Below, piece by piece: positions 53,454-62,193 of a stretch of 64,000 bases of DNA (position 1 is the stretch's first letter; each line of letters opens with the position of its first letter). A model generated the notes under the pieces. The model worked only from the letters and a program-made list of their open reading frames with translations, searched no databases and was not told the origin of the DNA. Made by a program: the position numbers and the translations under genes. The stretch comes from Acinetobacter modestus (GTDB lineage: Bacteria > Pseudomonadota > Gammaproteobacteria > Pseudomonadales > Moraxellaceae), in NCBI RefSeq assembly GCF_014636095.1, contig NZ_BMDV01000004.1:186001-250000 (forward strand), written 5' to 3'.

Positions 53454-55235
53454 ATGCCAATTTACAATGCACCTTTAGCAGACATGAAATTCATCTTAAA
53501 TGATGTATTTAAAGCAGAACAATTTTGGCAGTCTAATGAGAATCTTGCTCATGTAGATGCTGCAACTGCTGAAGCAATTTTAGAAGAAATGGCTAAATTT
53601 GCTCAAAACGTAACTCACCCACTTAACCGTACTGGTGATGAAGAAGGTGCACGTTGGGTTAACGGTGAAGTATTCACACCAGCAGGCTTTAAAGAAGCAT
53701 TCCGTCAATACGCTGAAGGTGGTTGGATTGGCTTAGGTGCTGATGAGGAATGGGGCGGTCAAGCAATGCCAAAAATGCTGACAGTTCTTTCTGATGAGAT
53801 GTTATTCGCAACCAATCCATCATTCATGCTCTACCCGCTTCTTTCTGTGGGTGCAGGTATGGCATTAAACAGCTATGCATCTCAAGAGCAAAAAGAAACT
53901 TATTTACCTAAAATCTACTCTGGCGAATGGTCAGGTACGATGTGCTTAACTGAACCGCATGCAGGTACAGATTTAGGGATTATTAAAACTAAAGCTGAAC
54001 GTAACGAAGATGGTACGTATAACATTACAGGTACTAAGATTTTCATCACAGGTGGTGATCACGACCTCGCTGAAAACATCATTCACTTAGTTCTTGCAAA
54101 AACACCTGATGCACCTGCGGGTTCACGTGGTATTTCTTTATTCATCGTACCGAAATACATTGTAAATGCAGATGGTTCTTTAGGTGAGCGTAACCCTGTT
54201 GGTCCTGGTTCAATCGAACATAAAATGGGGATCAAGGCATCTGCAACTTGCGTGATGAATTTTGATGCTGCAAAAGGTTATCTCGTTGGTAAAGAAAACG
54301 AAGGTCTTGCAGCAATGTTCGTGATGATGAACTATGAACGTTTATCAATGGGTATCCAAGGTCTTGGCGCTTCTGAATTTGCTTACCAAAATGCAGCTCA
54401 ATATGCGACTGATCGTTTACAAGGTCGCAGTGCTTCTGGTGTTAAATCTCCAAGCAAACCTGCGGATAGCATCTTAGTTCACGGTGATGTTCGTCGTATG
54501 TTATTGAATGTACGTGCAAATAATGAAGCATCTCGTGCATTTGCAGTATATGTAGGTCAACAGCTTGATATCACTAAATTCTCTACTGATGCAGAAGCAG
54601 TGAAGAAAGCCAATGACCGTGTCGCGCTGTTAACACCAATTGCAAAAGCTTACCTCACAGATACTGCATTCCAAGCAACTTTAGATGCACAAATGGTATT
54701 TGGTGGTCACGGTTATATTCGTGAATGGGGTATGGAACAGTGCATCCGTGATCTTCGTATTTCTCAAATTTACGAAGGGACAAACGGCGTTCAATCTCAG
54801 GACTTAATTGGTCGTAAAACGATTAAGTGTGGTGGTGCTTTCATCGCTGAATATATCACTGAGATCCGTGATTTTGCCAATGCATTAGAAACTGACTTAA
54901 ACTTCATTAAAGATGCGACTTTAGATGCTGCAACTGAAATCGAAGCAATTACTCAGTTCATTATTGAGCAAGCAGCTGAAAACATCGAATTCCCGAATTC
55001 TACGGCTGTAGATTATTTAAGCGCAGTTGGTCTACTTAGCTTTGCTTATATGTTTGCTAAGATTGCTGCTGCTGCAAAAGACAAGTCTGGTGATTTCTAC
55101 CAAAACAAACTTGCTTTGGCACAGTACTTTGTTGATCGTATTTTGCCAGAACTTGATTCACGCCTTGCGAAGATTAAAGCAGGTTCTGACTTAATCATGA
55201 ACTTCAGCGAAGATTACTTCACAAACCAAGCTTAA
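53454..55235 (+). CDS. acyl-CoA dehydrogenase (paralogue of the preceding gene)
   Basis: A 593-residue acyl-CoA dehydrogenase similar in layout to the previous one: same opening style (IYNAPLADMKFILNDVF), the GTMCLTEPHAGTDLGIIKTKA flavin block, ITGTKIFITGGDHDLAENII, and QIYEGTNGVQSQDLIGRK near the active-site Glu. It shares the extended C-terminus. It probably differs in chain length from its neighbour. AAGGAACG before the ATG is the ribosome site. An IR TGCACA...TGTGCG lies ~20 bp upstream. Confidence 0.93.
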   Translation: MPIYNAPLADMKFILNDVFKAEQFWQSNENLAHVDAATAEAILEEMAKFAQNVTHPLNRTGDEEGARWVNGEVFTPAGFKEAFRQYAEGGWIGLGADEEWGGQAMPKMLTVLSDEMLFATNPSFMLYPLLSVGAGMALNSYASQEQKETYLPKIYSGEWSGTMCLTEPHAGTDLGIIKTKAERNEDGTYNITGTKIFITGGDHDLAENIIHLVLAKTPDAPAGSRGISLFIVPKYIVNADGSLGERNPVGPGSIEHKMGIKASATCVMNFDAAKGYLVGKENEGLAAMFVMMNYERLSMGIQGLGASEFAYQNAAQYATDRLQGRSASGVKSPSKPADSILVHGDVRRMLLNVRANNEASRAFAVYVGQQLDITKFSTDAEAVKKANDRVALLTPIAKAYLTDTAFQATLDAQMVFGGHGYIREWGMEQCIRDLRISQIYEGTNGVQSQDLIGRKTIKCGGAFIAEYITEIRDFANALETDLNFIKDATLDAATEIEAITQFIIEQAAENIEFPNSTAVDYLSAVGLLSFAYMFAKIAAAAKDKSGDFYQNKLALAQYFVDRILPELDSRLAKIKAGSDLIMNFSEDYFTNQA

Positions 55236-55250
55236 TTCTAGTTCGGTTTT

Positions 55251-55286
55251 AAAAACTGCCTAAATCATTTGGTTTAGGCAGTTTTT
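55251..55286 (+). terminator. intrinsic terminator after the second acyl-CoA dehydrogenase gene
   Basis: AAAAACTGCCTAAA pairs perfectly with TTTAGGCAGTTTTT around an 8-base loop, with additional Ts. Confidence 0.92.
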
Positions 55287-55357
55287 TTATGGCTATAATA
55301 AAATCAGCATAAAAATTGCATAACATTCTAATGATCTTGTTGAGAATATAAGCCTGT

Positions 55358-55855
55358 ATGTCTAACTCCAAAGATAAACTCGAAAATTTACAACGTTTAT
55401 TTGACCGTCTAGGTCATTATGCCGTTGAAGCCTTTCACTATTTAGCTCTGTTTATTATTGGCTGTATGATTGCTTGGTCGGCAGTACATACCGTCATTGA
55501 AATTTTGACCGTTAAACAATATGCCAGCATTGATGACATTTTACTGCTATTTATCTACCTCGAACTTGGTGCAATGGTCGGCATCTATTTTAAAACCAAT
55601 CATATGCCTGTACGCTTCCTCATCTATGTGGCGATCACTGCACTTACTCGCCTATTGATTGCAGATATTCAGCATAATCACAAAGCCTCGATGGATTTAG
55701 TCATTATTACAGGCTCTATTTTAATTCTGGCTTTGGCTATTTTAGTGGTGCGTTTTGCTTCATGGAACTACCCATCTGTGATCCGAGGTAAAGATCATGA
55801 ACAACAACTTCCTGCAAATAAGACACCACGACCACAAGATGATGAACTTGCATAA
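55358..55855 (+). CDS. PsiE family phosphate-starvation-inducible membrane protein
   Basis: A 165-residue inner-membrane protein with four predicted helices, FHYLALFIIGCMIAWSAVHT, DILLLFIYLELGAMVGIYF, RFLIYVAITALTRLLIADI and VIITGSILILALAILVVRF. The LFIYLELGAMV...YF block with HMPVRFLIYVAIT is the PsiE family signature. The E. coli gene is induced by phosphate starvation and repressed by cAMP-CRP; its function is unknown. Monocistronic, convergent with an RcnB gene. Confidence 0.85.
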   Translation: MSNSKDKLENLQRLFDRLGHYAVEAFHYLALFIIGCMIAWSAVHTVIEILTVKQYASIDDILLLFIYLELGAMVGIYFKTNHMPVRFLIYVAITALTRLLIADIQHNHKASMDLVIITGSILILALAILVVRFASWNYPSVIRGKDHEQQLPANKTPRPQDDELA

Positions 55856-55859
55856 ATAA

Positions 55860-55886
55860 AAAAAGCAGGCATCTCGCCTGCTTTTT
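55860..55886. terminator. bidirectional terminator between psiE-like and RcnB genes
   Basis: AAAAAGCAGGC and GCCTGCTTTTT form an 11-bp perfect stem around ATCTC, serving both convergent genes. Confidence 0.92.
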
Positions 55887-55896
55887 CTTAGGTATT

Positions 55897-56268
55897 TTAT
55901 GCAACACGGAATATTCGATATTTCGAATCAACCAATACATATTTACCTTGTACCTGCATCCAGTTATAGCCACGAGGTGGTTCATACAAGCGATGATAAC
56001 GATAGTTGGAAACAATATATCGGTTACTACGAAACTCTGAAGGTAAACGTTCACCACGTTTAAAATTGATTCGTTGACCATAATGATTGCCGCGATCCCC
56101 ATTTGACCAACGAGGTTGTTCCCGATGATCATGACGATTGTCATAACGATCATAGCGGTAATCATAACGATCTTTATGTTGATGATCCCAACGATTTGAA
56201 TCTGCCATAGCTGAGGCAGATACACCAAGCATAAGTGTTGATACCAGTAATACAGCTGTCTTTTTCAT
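55897..56268 (-). CDS. RcnB family periplasmic protein
   Basis: A 123-residue exported protein: signal peptide ending AMADSN, then a charged His/Asp/Arg/Tyr-rich tract (YDYRYDRYDNRHDHRE) and a C-terminal RcnB domain with RLPSEFRSNRYIV and YEPPRGYNWMQVQGKYVLVD. In E. coli RcnB is a periplasmic protein that helps nickel/cobalt homeostasis. The His-rich tract could bind metal. A second RcnB paralogue lies 155 bp upstream on the same strand, with a short ORF of opposite strand between them. Confidence 0.85.
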   Translation of the reverse strand: MKKTAVLLVSTLMLGVSASAMADSNRWDHQHKDRYDYRYDRYDNRHDHREQPRWSNGDRGNHYGQRINFKRGERLPSEFRSNRYIVSNYRYHRLYEPPRGYNWMQVQGKYVLVDSKYRIFRVA

Positions 56269-56327
56269 GTTCTGATCCTCTGTTTTTTCGATCTAAAATC
56301 AGATTAAGAAAAACTCTAGGAGAAAGC

Positions 56328-56420
56328 ATGAATAAAAACTGCGACATTGCAAAACTTTGTAATGAAAACCAAGAAATTATGGAGATTTCAATTTTGAATA
56401 AAATTCAAAAAAACATTTAA
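56328..56420 (+). CDS. possible 30-residue small protein
   Basis: A short frame with an excellent ribosome site (AGGAG six bases before the ATG at 56328) between two RcnB genes of opposite strand. The product MNKNCDIAKLCNENQEIMEI... is 30 residues, hydrophilic, with two Cys. It may be a real small protein or a chance site in a short intergenic region. It overlaps the promoter region of the downstream RcnB gene (-). Confidence 0.3.
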   Translation: MNKNCDIAKLCNENQEIMEISILNKIQKNI

Positions 56421-56422
56421 AA

Positions 56423-56911
56423 TCAGCGAATAATTTCAATCGTAAAATTATCATCAGTCACCAAAAGATAACGACCATCGACCATCACCCAGTGCCGACC
56501 TCTTGGTGGTTCACGCAATGAATATGAATCCCAATCTCGAATCACATAACGCTCACTACGAAACTCTCCGGGTAATTCATTTCCAACAACAAATGATTCA
56601 CGTCGATAGCTGTGCTCATATTGTGTTTCTGGATAGTATTCAATACGAACACCCGGTCGATGGTTTGGATAAGGATAATAATTATTTTGATTCGGTTGAT
56701 AATAATAGCCTTTAGGTGGTGCAGTCGGTGTGTAACGCTGATTTGAAAATGCGAAAGGATCTTCTGCTGCTGGTTGATAACGAGGAGTTTGAGGATACGA
56801 ACGTCTTTCCACCCCACTATAGCCACTCCAAGCATTATCTGCATAACTCATGATAGGGAGATAACCCAATATAGTCGCCAAGCCATAAATATAAATTTTA
56901 GATTGCTTCAT
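56423..56911 (-). CDS. RcnB family periplasmic protein (paralogue)
   Basis: A 162-residue exported protein with signal peptide (IYIYGLATILGYLPIMSYA, cleavage before DNAWSG). The middle is Pro/Tyr/Asn-rich and disordered (PTAPPKGYYYQPNQNNYYPY), and the C-terminal RcnB domain (ELPGEFRSERYVIRDWDSY, REPPRGRHWVMVDGRYLLV) is closely similar to that of the 123-residue neighbour. Pro/Tyr-rich linker replaces the His-rich tract. Likely a duplication with divergence of the linker. Function inferred only from the family. Confidence 0.83.
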   Translation of the reverse strand: MKQSKIYIYGLATILGYLPIMSYADNAWSGYSGVERRSYPQTPRYQPAAEDPFAFSNQRYTPTAPPKGYYYQPNQNNYYPYPNHRPGVRIEYYPETQYEHSYRRESFVVGNELPGEFRSERYVIRDWDSYSLREPPRGRHWVMVDGRYLLVTDDNFTIEIIR

Positions 56912-57082
56912 GATTATCTCCTAAGAAATCAGAGTATCTTTCTATTTTAGAATAAAAATTAAGCATAACTGTTGTAATAATATTTTTTCAGATCTAATCA
57001 ATCAATTTATCGATCAATCACATCTACGAATAGTTAAATAGAGATATGCTAAAATTATACTTTTGATTTTGAGACGACATTT

Positions 57083-57532
57083 GTGGCTGAAATGAATTTT
57101 GACCGCCTTTATCAATTCTTTTGTAAAGTTCCAAGTGTGCAGGAAGCTCGCATCGTTGCACATGGCACAGATGGTCAACATGCATGGTGGTTTAAATTCA
57201 ATATTGATGTTGCACATCCACTTGCATGGCAAACTGTTCAAGAGCTTGGGCATGTTCTGAACTACTTATCGACCAATGAGCGCTTACCCACTCAATTCTT
57301 CCCTGTCTCTCCTCCTCCTTATATGAATGGTGAAGCGAAAGACTTTTTAGCTTGGGTAATTCAATGTAATCATCCTGAATTTAATCCTGATGCAGTATGT
57401 GATTGGTTAGAAGCTCGTTTGCCTAACCCAGTCGATGATGAAACTCAGTGGAAAATCAAAACGGATTTAAGTGAATTAGATCACTTAGCTGATAAAGATT
57501 TAGATCAATTGATTCCACCAAATCCGCAATAA
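57083..57532 (+). CDS. hypothetical protein
   Basis: A 149-residue soluble protein that I do not recognise. It starts with GTG at 57083 or ATG at 57092 (MNFDRLYQFF). It contains aromatic-rich segments (AWWFKFNIDVAHPLAWQTVQ, FFPVSPPPYMNGEAKDFLAW) and an acidic helical tail ending DQLIPPNPQ. No signal peptide. It shares a bidirectional terminator with the convergent PLD-domain gene. Possibly restricted to Acinetobacter and relatives. Confidence 0.65.
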   Translation: MAEMNFDRLYQFFCKVPSVQEARIVAHGTDGQHAWWFKFNIDVAHPLAWQTVQELGHVLNYLSTNERLPTQFFPVSPPPYMNGEAKDFLAWVIQCNHPEFNPDAVCDWLEARLPNPVDDETQWKIKTDLSELDHLADKDLDQLIPPNPQ

Positions 57533-57558
57533 AAAAAGAGGCTTTAAGCCTCTTTTTT
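57532..57558. terminator. bidirectional terminator
   Basis: A perfect palindrome of AAAAAAGAGGCTT with its complement (57532-57544 and 57546-57558), A and T runs outside, between convergent genes. It overlaps the last codons of the PLD-domain gene. Confidence 0.9.
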
Positions 57559-59020
57559 AGAAAGTCGATAAGCCCGACCACTCCATAAAACGATAGAGCC
57601 AGTATTTCACTTTTGACTCATCAGCATATTTTGCATAATCAACCGTGATCTGACGACCATTCGCATTACTCCAAGCAGCATCAAAATACTGTCCTGCATC
57701 TTTAAAGACCAGTGCTTGCGCTGAACCTAAAACGCGCATGTCTGTCTCAAGGTTATAGTTTTTAAGATTACGTGCCGTTAAATTAGCTGAACCTAAAATA
57801 ATCTCAGCTTGCTGAGCGTTATATTTGAGTAGCATTTTACTATGGCATTGCTCACCATGGGTATCACACCAACGAATTGGAATACCTACCGCATTGAGTT
57901 CTGAAGCCACTTGGCGATTTGGAATACCATTCTTTTGACGACCAAATGCATCTTTATTTGGATCAAGCATAATACGGATATTTACACCACGTTGTTTAGC
58001 CTGTTTTAACGCCTCAATAATATTTCGCTCAGACAGATAGAACATAGCCATGTCCAAATGCTCTTCACTTTTTGCAGATTGAATCATCTTCAACACAGCA
58101 TCATAAATCGCTTTTTCAGTCAGTAGCTGCACCTGTGGCAAGCGCTTATCTTCCACTAGCCCACTCATAATCACAAAAGGGCTTGAACCTTGTGACATAT
58201 TCGCGACAGTTTGCTCAGTTTGTAATACATCAATCGCGGTTGGGCCATCCACGACCAGTGCGACATTACTATGATGTGAACTCCCATCATGAGGATTCGC
58301 TGAGGTCACTAAACTCTTCCAACCTTGAGCCGTATCTACCACTAAGGTTTTACGATGATTGGCTTTAAAATTGAGTAACTCCAAATAACTCCGTATTGTT
58401 ACTTTATCTTTTCCAAAAGGATTATTTAGCCAACCGCCTTCTGGATTATTGCCTAAATTTTGGCAACAAATATACCAAAAACCCGACCACAATGGATTCG
58501 AGGCTCGCAATGGTTTTAGATCAGTTTCTATCACATCAACGCCTGCTTGACGAAGCTGACGATAGTGTTTAGGAGTTATTCCACCATAAACCGAGTTAAT
58601 TGGATCTGTAATCACAACGATTTGAATTGAGGGGTAAAGTTTACGCTTCAGAATCAACGCATCAGTGAGTTGTTGCATCAATGGAAATTGCTTTACCTTT
58701 GATTCACCAACTTCCTGATTAAATAGAAACATATCTAGCACGATCGTGGTTTGTGCTTGATCAATTAGTTGGAATACTTCTTTGAAAATATGCTGATCAA
58801 CTTGTTGCTGACCTTGTATATCAATATAAGTTTGATCCGCTAAAAATTTCACATTGGCATGGCGAAGTTGTCCAGTAAAATCCAGTCCTTTTGGGAGTGG
58901 TTTTACAGTGTGATAAATTGCAGAAGCAATATACCCAATCGCAAAAATACTCAATATGACTGCCATGTAACGTCGACCTGACCAGTTTAATTTTTGATGA
59001 ATTCTTTGGAAGATGCGCAT
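57557..59020 (-). CDS. phospholipase D-domain protein (cardiolipin synthase-like)
   Basis: A 487-residue membrane-anchored protein (helix YMAVILSIFAIGYIASAIYH at the N-terminus) with two PLD domains. The first HKD motif is intact, NHRKTLVVD with GW...SLVTSANPHDG. The second reads CHSKMLLKYNAQQAEIILGSANLTARN: His, Lys and GSAN are kept, but the Asp is replaced by Tyr. Enzymes of this type join two phosphatidylglycerols or exchange phosphatidyl groups. The odd second motif may alter activity. It follows the zinc-receptor gene with a terminator between. Confidence 0.82.
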   Translation of the reverse strand: MRIFQRIHQKLNWSGRRYMAVILSIFAIGYIASAIYHTVKPLPKGLDFTGQLRHANVKFLADQTYIDIQGQQQVDQHIFKEVFQLIDQAQTTIVLDMFLFNQEVGESKVKQFPLMQQLTDALILKRKLYPSIQIVVITDPINSVYGGITPKHYRQLRQAGVDVIETDLKPLRASNPLWSGFWYICCQNLGNNPEGGWLNNPFGKDKVTIRSYLELLNFKANHRKTLVVDTAQGWKSLVTSANPHDGSSHHSNVALVVDGPTAIDVLQTEQTVANMSQGSSPFVIMSGLVEDKRLPQVQLLTEKAIYDAVLKMIQSAKSEEHLDMAMFYLSERNIIEALKQAKQRGVNIRIMLDPNKDAFGRQKNGIPNRQVASELNAVGIPIRWCDTHGEQCHSKMLLKYNAQQAEIILGSANLTARNLKNYNLETDMRVLGSAQALVFKDAGQYFDAAWSNANGRQITVDYAKYADESKVKYWLYRFMEWSGLSTF

Positions 59021-59031
59021 ATAAACAGAAA

Positions 59032-59064
59032 AAGCCCTAGCCTAATGAACTAAGGCTAGAGCTT
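59032..59064 (-). terminator. intrinsic terminator of the ZnuD-like gene
   Basis: On the minus strand AAGCTCTAGCCT and AGGCTAGGGCTT pair (one mismatch) around a 9-base loop, followed by TTTTT. Confidence 0.85.
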
Positions 59065-59099
59065 ATACTTTGATTTTTCAATAAGATTTGAGTGACAAA

Positions 59100-61145
59100 T
59101 TAGAAACTAAAGTTCACACCAACGCTAAAATTACGTCCAACTTGTGGAATGGTTGATAAAAACGATGCATGTTGATAAACCTGATCATCCAACAAGTTAT
59201 TAGCATTTAGGAATACACGATAATCACCGACATTGCCATAATTACCTGAATACGCCACACCCAAATTTAACATATTATAACTTTGTGTATCGGTTTCATA
59301 AGCTGCGATCTTATCTTGTTGGAATACATGATAATACTCAGCTGAACCGCTAAAACCATCACCAAAGTCTGCATTCACTTTTGTACCTAAACGGCCCGCT
59401 GGTACACGTGGTGCATTTTCATTATCGATCTTGCCACGAACATAGTCACCAAATGCACTGAGTTTATAAATTGAAGAGAGCTGATAACCCACTTCCGCTT
59501 CAGCGCCATAGAACTTGGCTTTATCTTGTGCATACTGAACCAAACGGAAATCTTTATAGCGATCTAAAGTTTGGGCATAGATGTAATCATCAAACCAGTT
59601 GTGGTAGACATGTACATGGTAATCAAACTTGTTATCATCGTAATGAAAACCAAGTTCAACATTATTTGACTGCTCTTTTTTAAGCTGATCATTCCCTAGT
59701 TCATAGGTATTGGTGGCGAAATGCCCACCATTGGCATATAACTCTTGTGCTAAAGGCAAACGCTCCTGATGTGAGGTAACGAAAGAGAGTTTATAGTTTG
59801 GTGCAAACTCCCAATTGGCGGCACCAGAAACAGAAAAGGCTGAACCGTCGAAATCTTTTTTCGTTGCATCATCAATATTAATTTTTTGCTGTTCTGCACG
59901 AGCAGCTAATTCAACATGAACATCATTAAATTGCGCATGTTCTAATGCAAAAACACTCCATTTTTTAGTGGTATTTGGTGCTAAAAAGGCTTCTTCACCT
60001 GTAAGTTTTAATTTTTGTTGTCCATATTGTGTACCAATGACCCCTTCCCATGCACCCAGCGGGTTGTGTACTAACTCTAAGCGTCCATCATAACCTTTAT
60101 TTTTAAAACGAGTCGCGATGGTCTCTTCTTCGATCTCATCATGTTGATAATCTGTATAACTCGCTTGTGCGCGTAATTTTTTAAAGCCTGCAAATGGGTT
60201 GTCCAACTCAGTACGAACATCATAACGCTCTGATTTTAAGTCAATCCAAGGTCCTGCATCATGCGCATGTTCGTCATGGTCATGCCCATCATTTGGATCG
60301 TGATCACCACAATGTAAACTCAGACCATGTAAATGGCAGCTTTCATATTCATGGCTATGTCCTGGCAAGCCGTATTGATCCTGACGATTGCTATATGAAA
60401 TACCCGTAAAGCCACGATCATAAATCCACGATAGACCGACATTTACAGTTTGCCCTTTGGCAAAAGTATTATCGACTCGACGTTCTTTTTCGCCTTCATG
60501 GAAATAATCAGGTGCAATATAATCATTGGCTTCGCGTTTGAGACCTTCAAGACGTAATGCAACTTGATCACCCAAACCAACAGTAACACCCGCGCTTGCT
60601 AATTTTTCATCACTACCAGTGTTATAGCGTAGCCCAACATTCCCCTCATAACCATTTTCTGGCATCTGTGTCGGAATTTTGCTGTCTGTCACATTGACCA
60701 AACCACCTACAGTACCAGCACCGTACAATAAAGTAGATGGTCCTTGAATAACTTCTATTTTCTTTGCTAATAATGGATCAACCGTGACCGCATGGTCGGG
60801 CGATAACGTTGAAACATCAATATTTTCAGAGGCATTTTGCAACACTTTGACTCGAGCACCATCTTGTCCTCGAATCACTGGACGACTTGAACCTGCGCCA
60901 AACTGATTGGTATGTATACCCATCTCACCAGCTAAGGCATCACCTAATGTTACACTTTTTTCAGTTAACTCTTTTTGCTCAACCACATGATCTGCGACAG
61001 CAAAATCGGCTGCATTTCGCTCTAAAGGGTGCGCTTTAATTTCAATCGTAGCAAGTTGTTGAACCTTTGTTTCCTCTTCTGCAAAGGTGGTACTACTGGC
61101 TATTGCTAAAATAGATAAAGTCAAAATATTTTTAGAAAATGACAT
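59100..61145 (-). CDS. znuD: TonB-dependent zinc receptor (ZnuD-like)
   Basis: A 681-residue outer-membrane receptor: signal peptide ending TTFAEEE, a plug domain (SSRPVIRGQDGARVKVLQ, EVIQGPSTLLYGAGTVGGLV), and a long barrel ending FSVGVNFSF. Residues ~263-296 form a surface loop with about ten His plus Asp and two Cys (Cys270, Cys279), the hallmark of the ZnuD zinc loop. A Zur-box palindrome lies ~30 bp upstream of the start. So zinc uptake under zinc limitation is the likely role. The gene is monocistronic with a terminator after it. Confidence 0.92.
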   Translation of the reverse strand: MSFSKNILTLSILAIASSTTFAEEETKVQQLATIEIKAHPLERNAADFAVADHVVEQKELTEKSVTLGDALAGEMGIHTNQFGAGSSRPVIRGQDGARVKVLQNASENIDVSTLSPDHAVTVDPLLAKKIEVIQGPSTLLYGAGTVGGLVNVTDSKIPTQMPENGYEGNVGLRYNTGSDEKLASAGVTVGLGDQVALRLEGLKREANDYIAPDYFHEGEKERRVDNTFAKGQTVNVGLSWIYDRGFTGISYSNRQDQYGLPGHSHEYESCHLHGLSLHCGDHDPNDGHDHDEHAHDAGPWIDLKSERYDVRTELDNPFAGFKKLRAQASYTDYQHDEIEEETIATRFKNKGYDGRLELVHNPLGAWEGVIGTQYGQQKLKLTGEEAFLAPNTTKKWSVFALEHAQFNDVHVELAARAEQQKINIDDATKKDFDGSAFSVSGAANWEFAPNYKLSFVTSHQERLPLAQELYANGGHFATNTYELGNDQLKKEQSNNVELGFHYDDNKFDYHVHVYHNWFDDYIYAQTLDRYKDFRLVQYAQDKAKFYGAEAEVGYQLSSIYKLSAFGDYVRGKIDNENAPRVPAGRLGTKVNADFGDGFSGSAEYYHVFQQDKIAAYETDTQSYNMLNLGVAYSGNYGNVGDYRVFLNANNLLDDQVYQHASFLSTIPQVGRNFSVGVNFSF

Positions 61146-61172
61146 GCCGTGTCTCAGATCAGCTTAAATATG

Positions 61173-61194
61173 TTTTGTTATATTATAACATTTC
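61173..61194 (-). promoter_or_regulatory. Zur box upstream of znuD
   Basis: The core TGTTATA-T-TATAACA (61176-61190) is a perfect palindrome. Read on the minus strand the extended site GAAATGTTATAATATAACA closely matches the gammaproteobacterial Zur consensus. It lies ~30 bp before the znuD start, where binding by zinc-loaded Zur would block transcription. Confidence 0.85.
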
Positions 61195-61280
61195 ATTTAT
61201 TTTGCAATAAAAAACATAACCACAAAAAACATTTGCTACACTGCTGATCCATTATTCAATGTTTATAACGTTCCAAGAAT

Positions 61281-62053
61281 ATGCCATTTACTCTTTCTCA
61301 TGCTGTTCTTGCACCACCTCTATCAAAATTGAGTAAGGGTCATTTGCCTGTCGCAGCGCTTGCAATCGGCTGTATGACCCCAGACCTGCATCGTTTATTT
61401 ACTCAAGAAACAATTGCATTAACACATCAGTGGTCTGGGATATTATTCCCCAATCTTCCGATTGGATTATTTTTTGTCTCTTGTGGTATCTCATTTATCG
61501 ACCTGTCAGTTATCGTTTTCTGGGTATAAAAGATCCCATAAAGATCAGCAATTTTGATGATGCAGTGGGCTTTAGTCTTATGAATTGCTTTGCGATTATT
61601 TTGGGTACAGCGACACATTTAATCTGGGATGGATTAACCCATCTGGACTTTCGAACCTTCGCTTTTAAAGATTTACTCGCACAAGATATTTCTCTCTTTG
61701 GTTTGCATTATCCATTACATTTTATTTTGCAGATTGCTTCATCTATTCTCGCCTTACCTTTTATCTTATGGATGTGCAAACGCTATTACATCAAACATAA
61801 ACTAGCTCAACCTGTACCGATTAAAATCAAAGCATTTATCACGACAAGCTTAATGATTTCAACAGTTGCTGGATTGTTGTCGATTTGGGACTATAGTCGT
61901 CATATTTCATCAGAACTCTGGTACACCGAACGATATTTTTTTATTGGTAAATCAATTAACGAATTTACTCAAACAGCACTTTGTGTTTTTACAGCAGCAT
62001 GTCTGTTGCTACTATTATTTGATCGAAAAGGTCAAACAAGATCATTTTTTTAA
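61281..62053 (+). pseudogene. DUF4184 family membrane protein, frameshifted
   Basis: The first frame (61281-61529) encodes the DUF4184 opening MPFTLSHAVLAPPLSKLSKG, GCMTPDLHRLF and a helix, and stops after 82 residues. From about 61475 the next frame (to 62053) continues as a normal DUF4184 C-terminal part: IFCLLWYLIYRPVSYRF, GTATHLIWDGLTHLDFR and four more helices. The frames meet at a run of six Ts (61470-61475). One extra T would restore a 257-residue protein with the expected length and His/Asp pattern. Could be a sequencing error, a real null allele or phase-variable tract. Family function unknown (metal-dependent hydrolase-like). Confidence 0.8.
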
Positions 62054-62193
62054 AAAAGCGTCGCTTTAAAATTCTGTTGAAATGATTAAGACTTGAGACA
62101 ATATGTTCAACAAGGCATAATCTCCCCTTCATTGGTGATGCGCTGTTTACGCATTCACCTTCTAGCCAATATAGTTTGGATAAATAATTCAAT
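62054..62193. promoter_or_regulatory. aspS upstream region with a hairpin leader
   Basis: The 140-bp spacer has no ORF. A near-palindrome with GGTGATGCG and CGCATTCACC (one bulge, around 62134-62160) lies ~35 bp before the aspS start. It may be part of a leader transcript. No T-box is expected in this organism and none was seen. Confidence 0.35.

Noticed and set aside
55737..56228. Ile/Met-rich minus-strand frame overlapping the RcnB gene
   Set aside because: Out of frame with the RcnB gene, which has a proper signal peptide and domain; the frame is a shadow.
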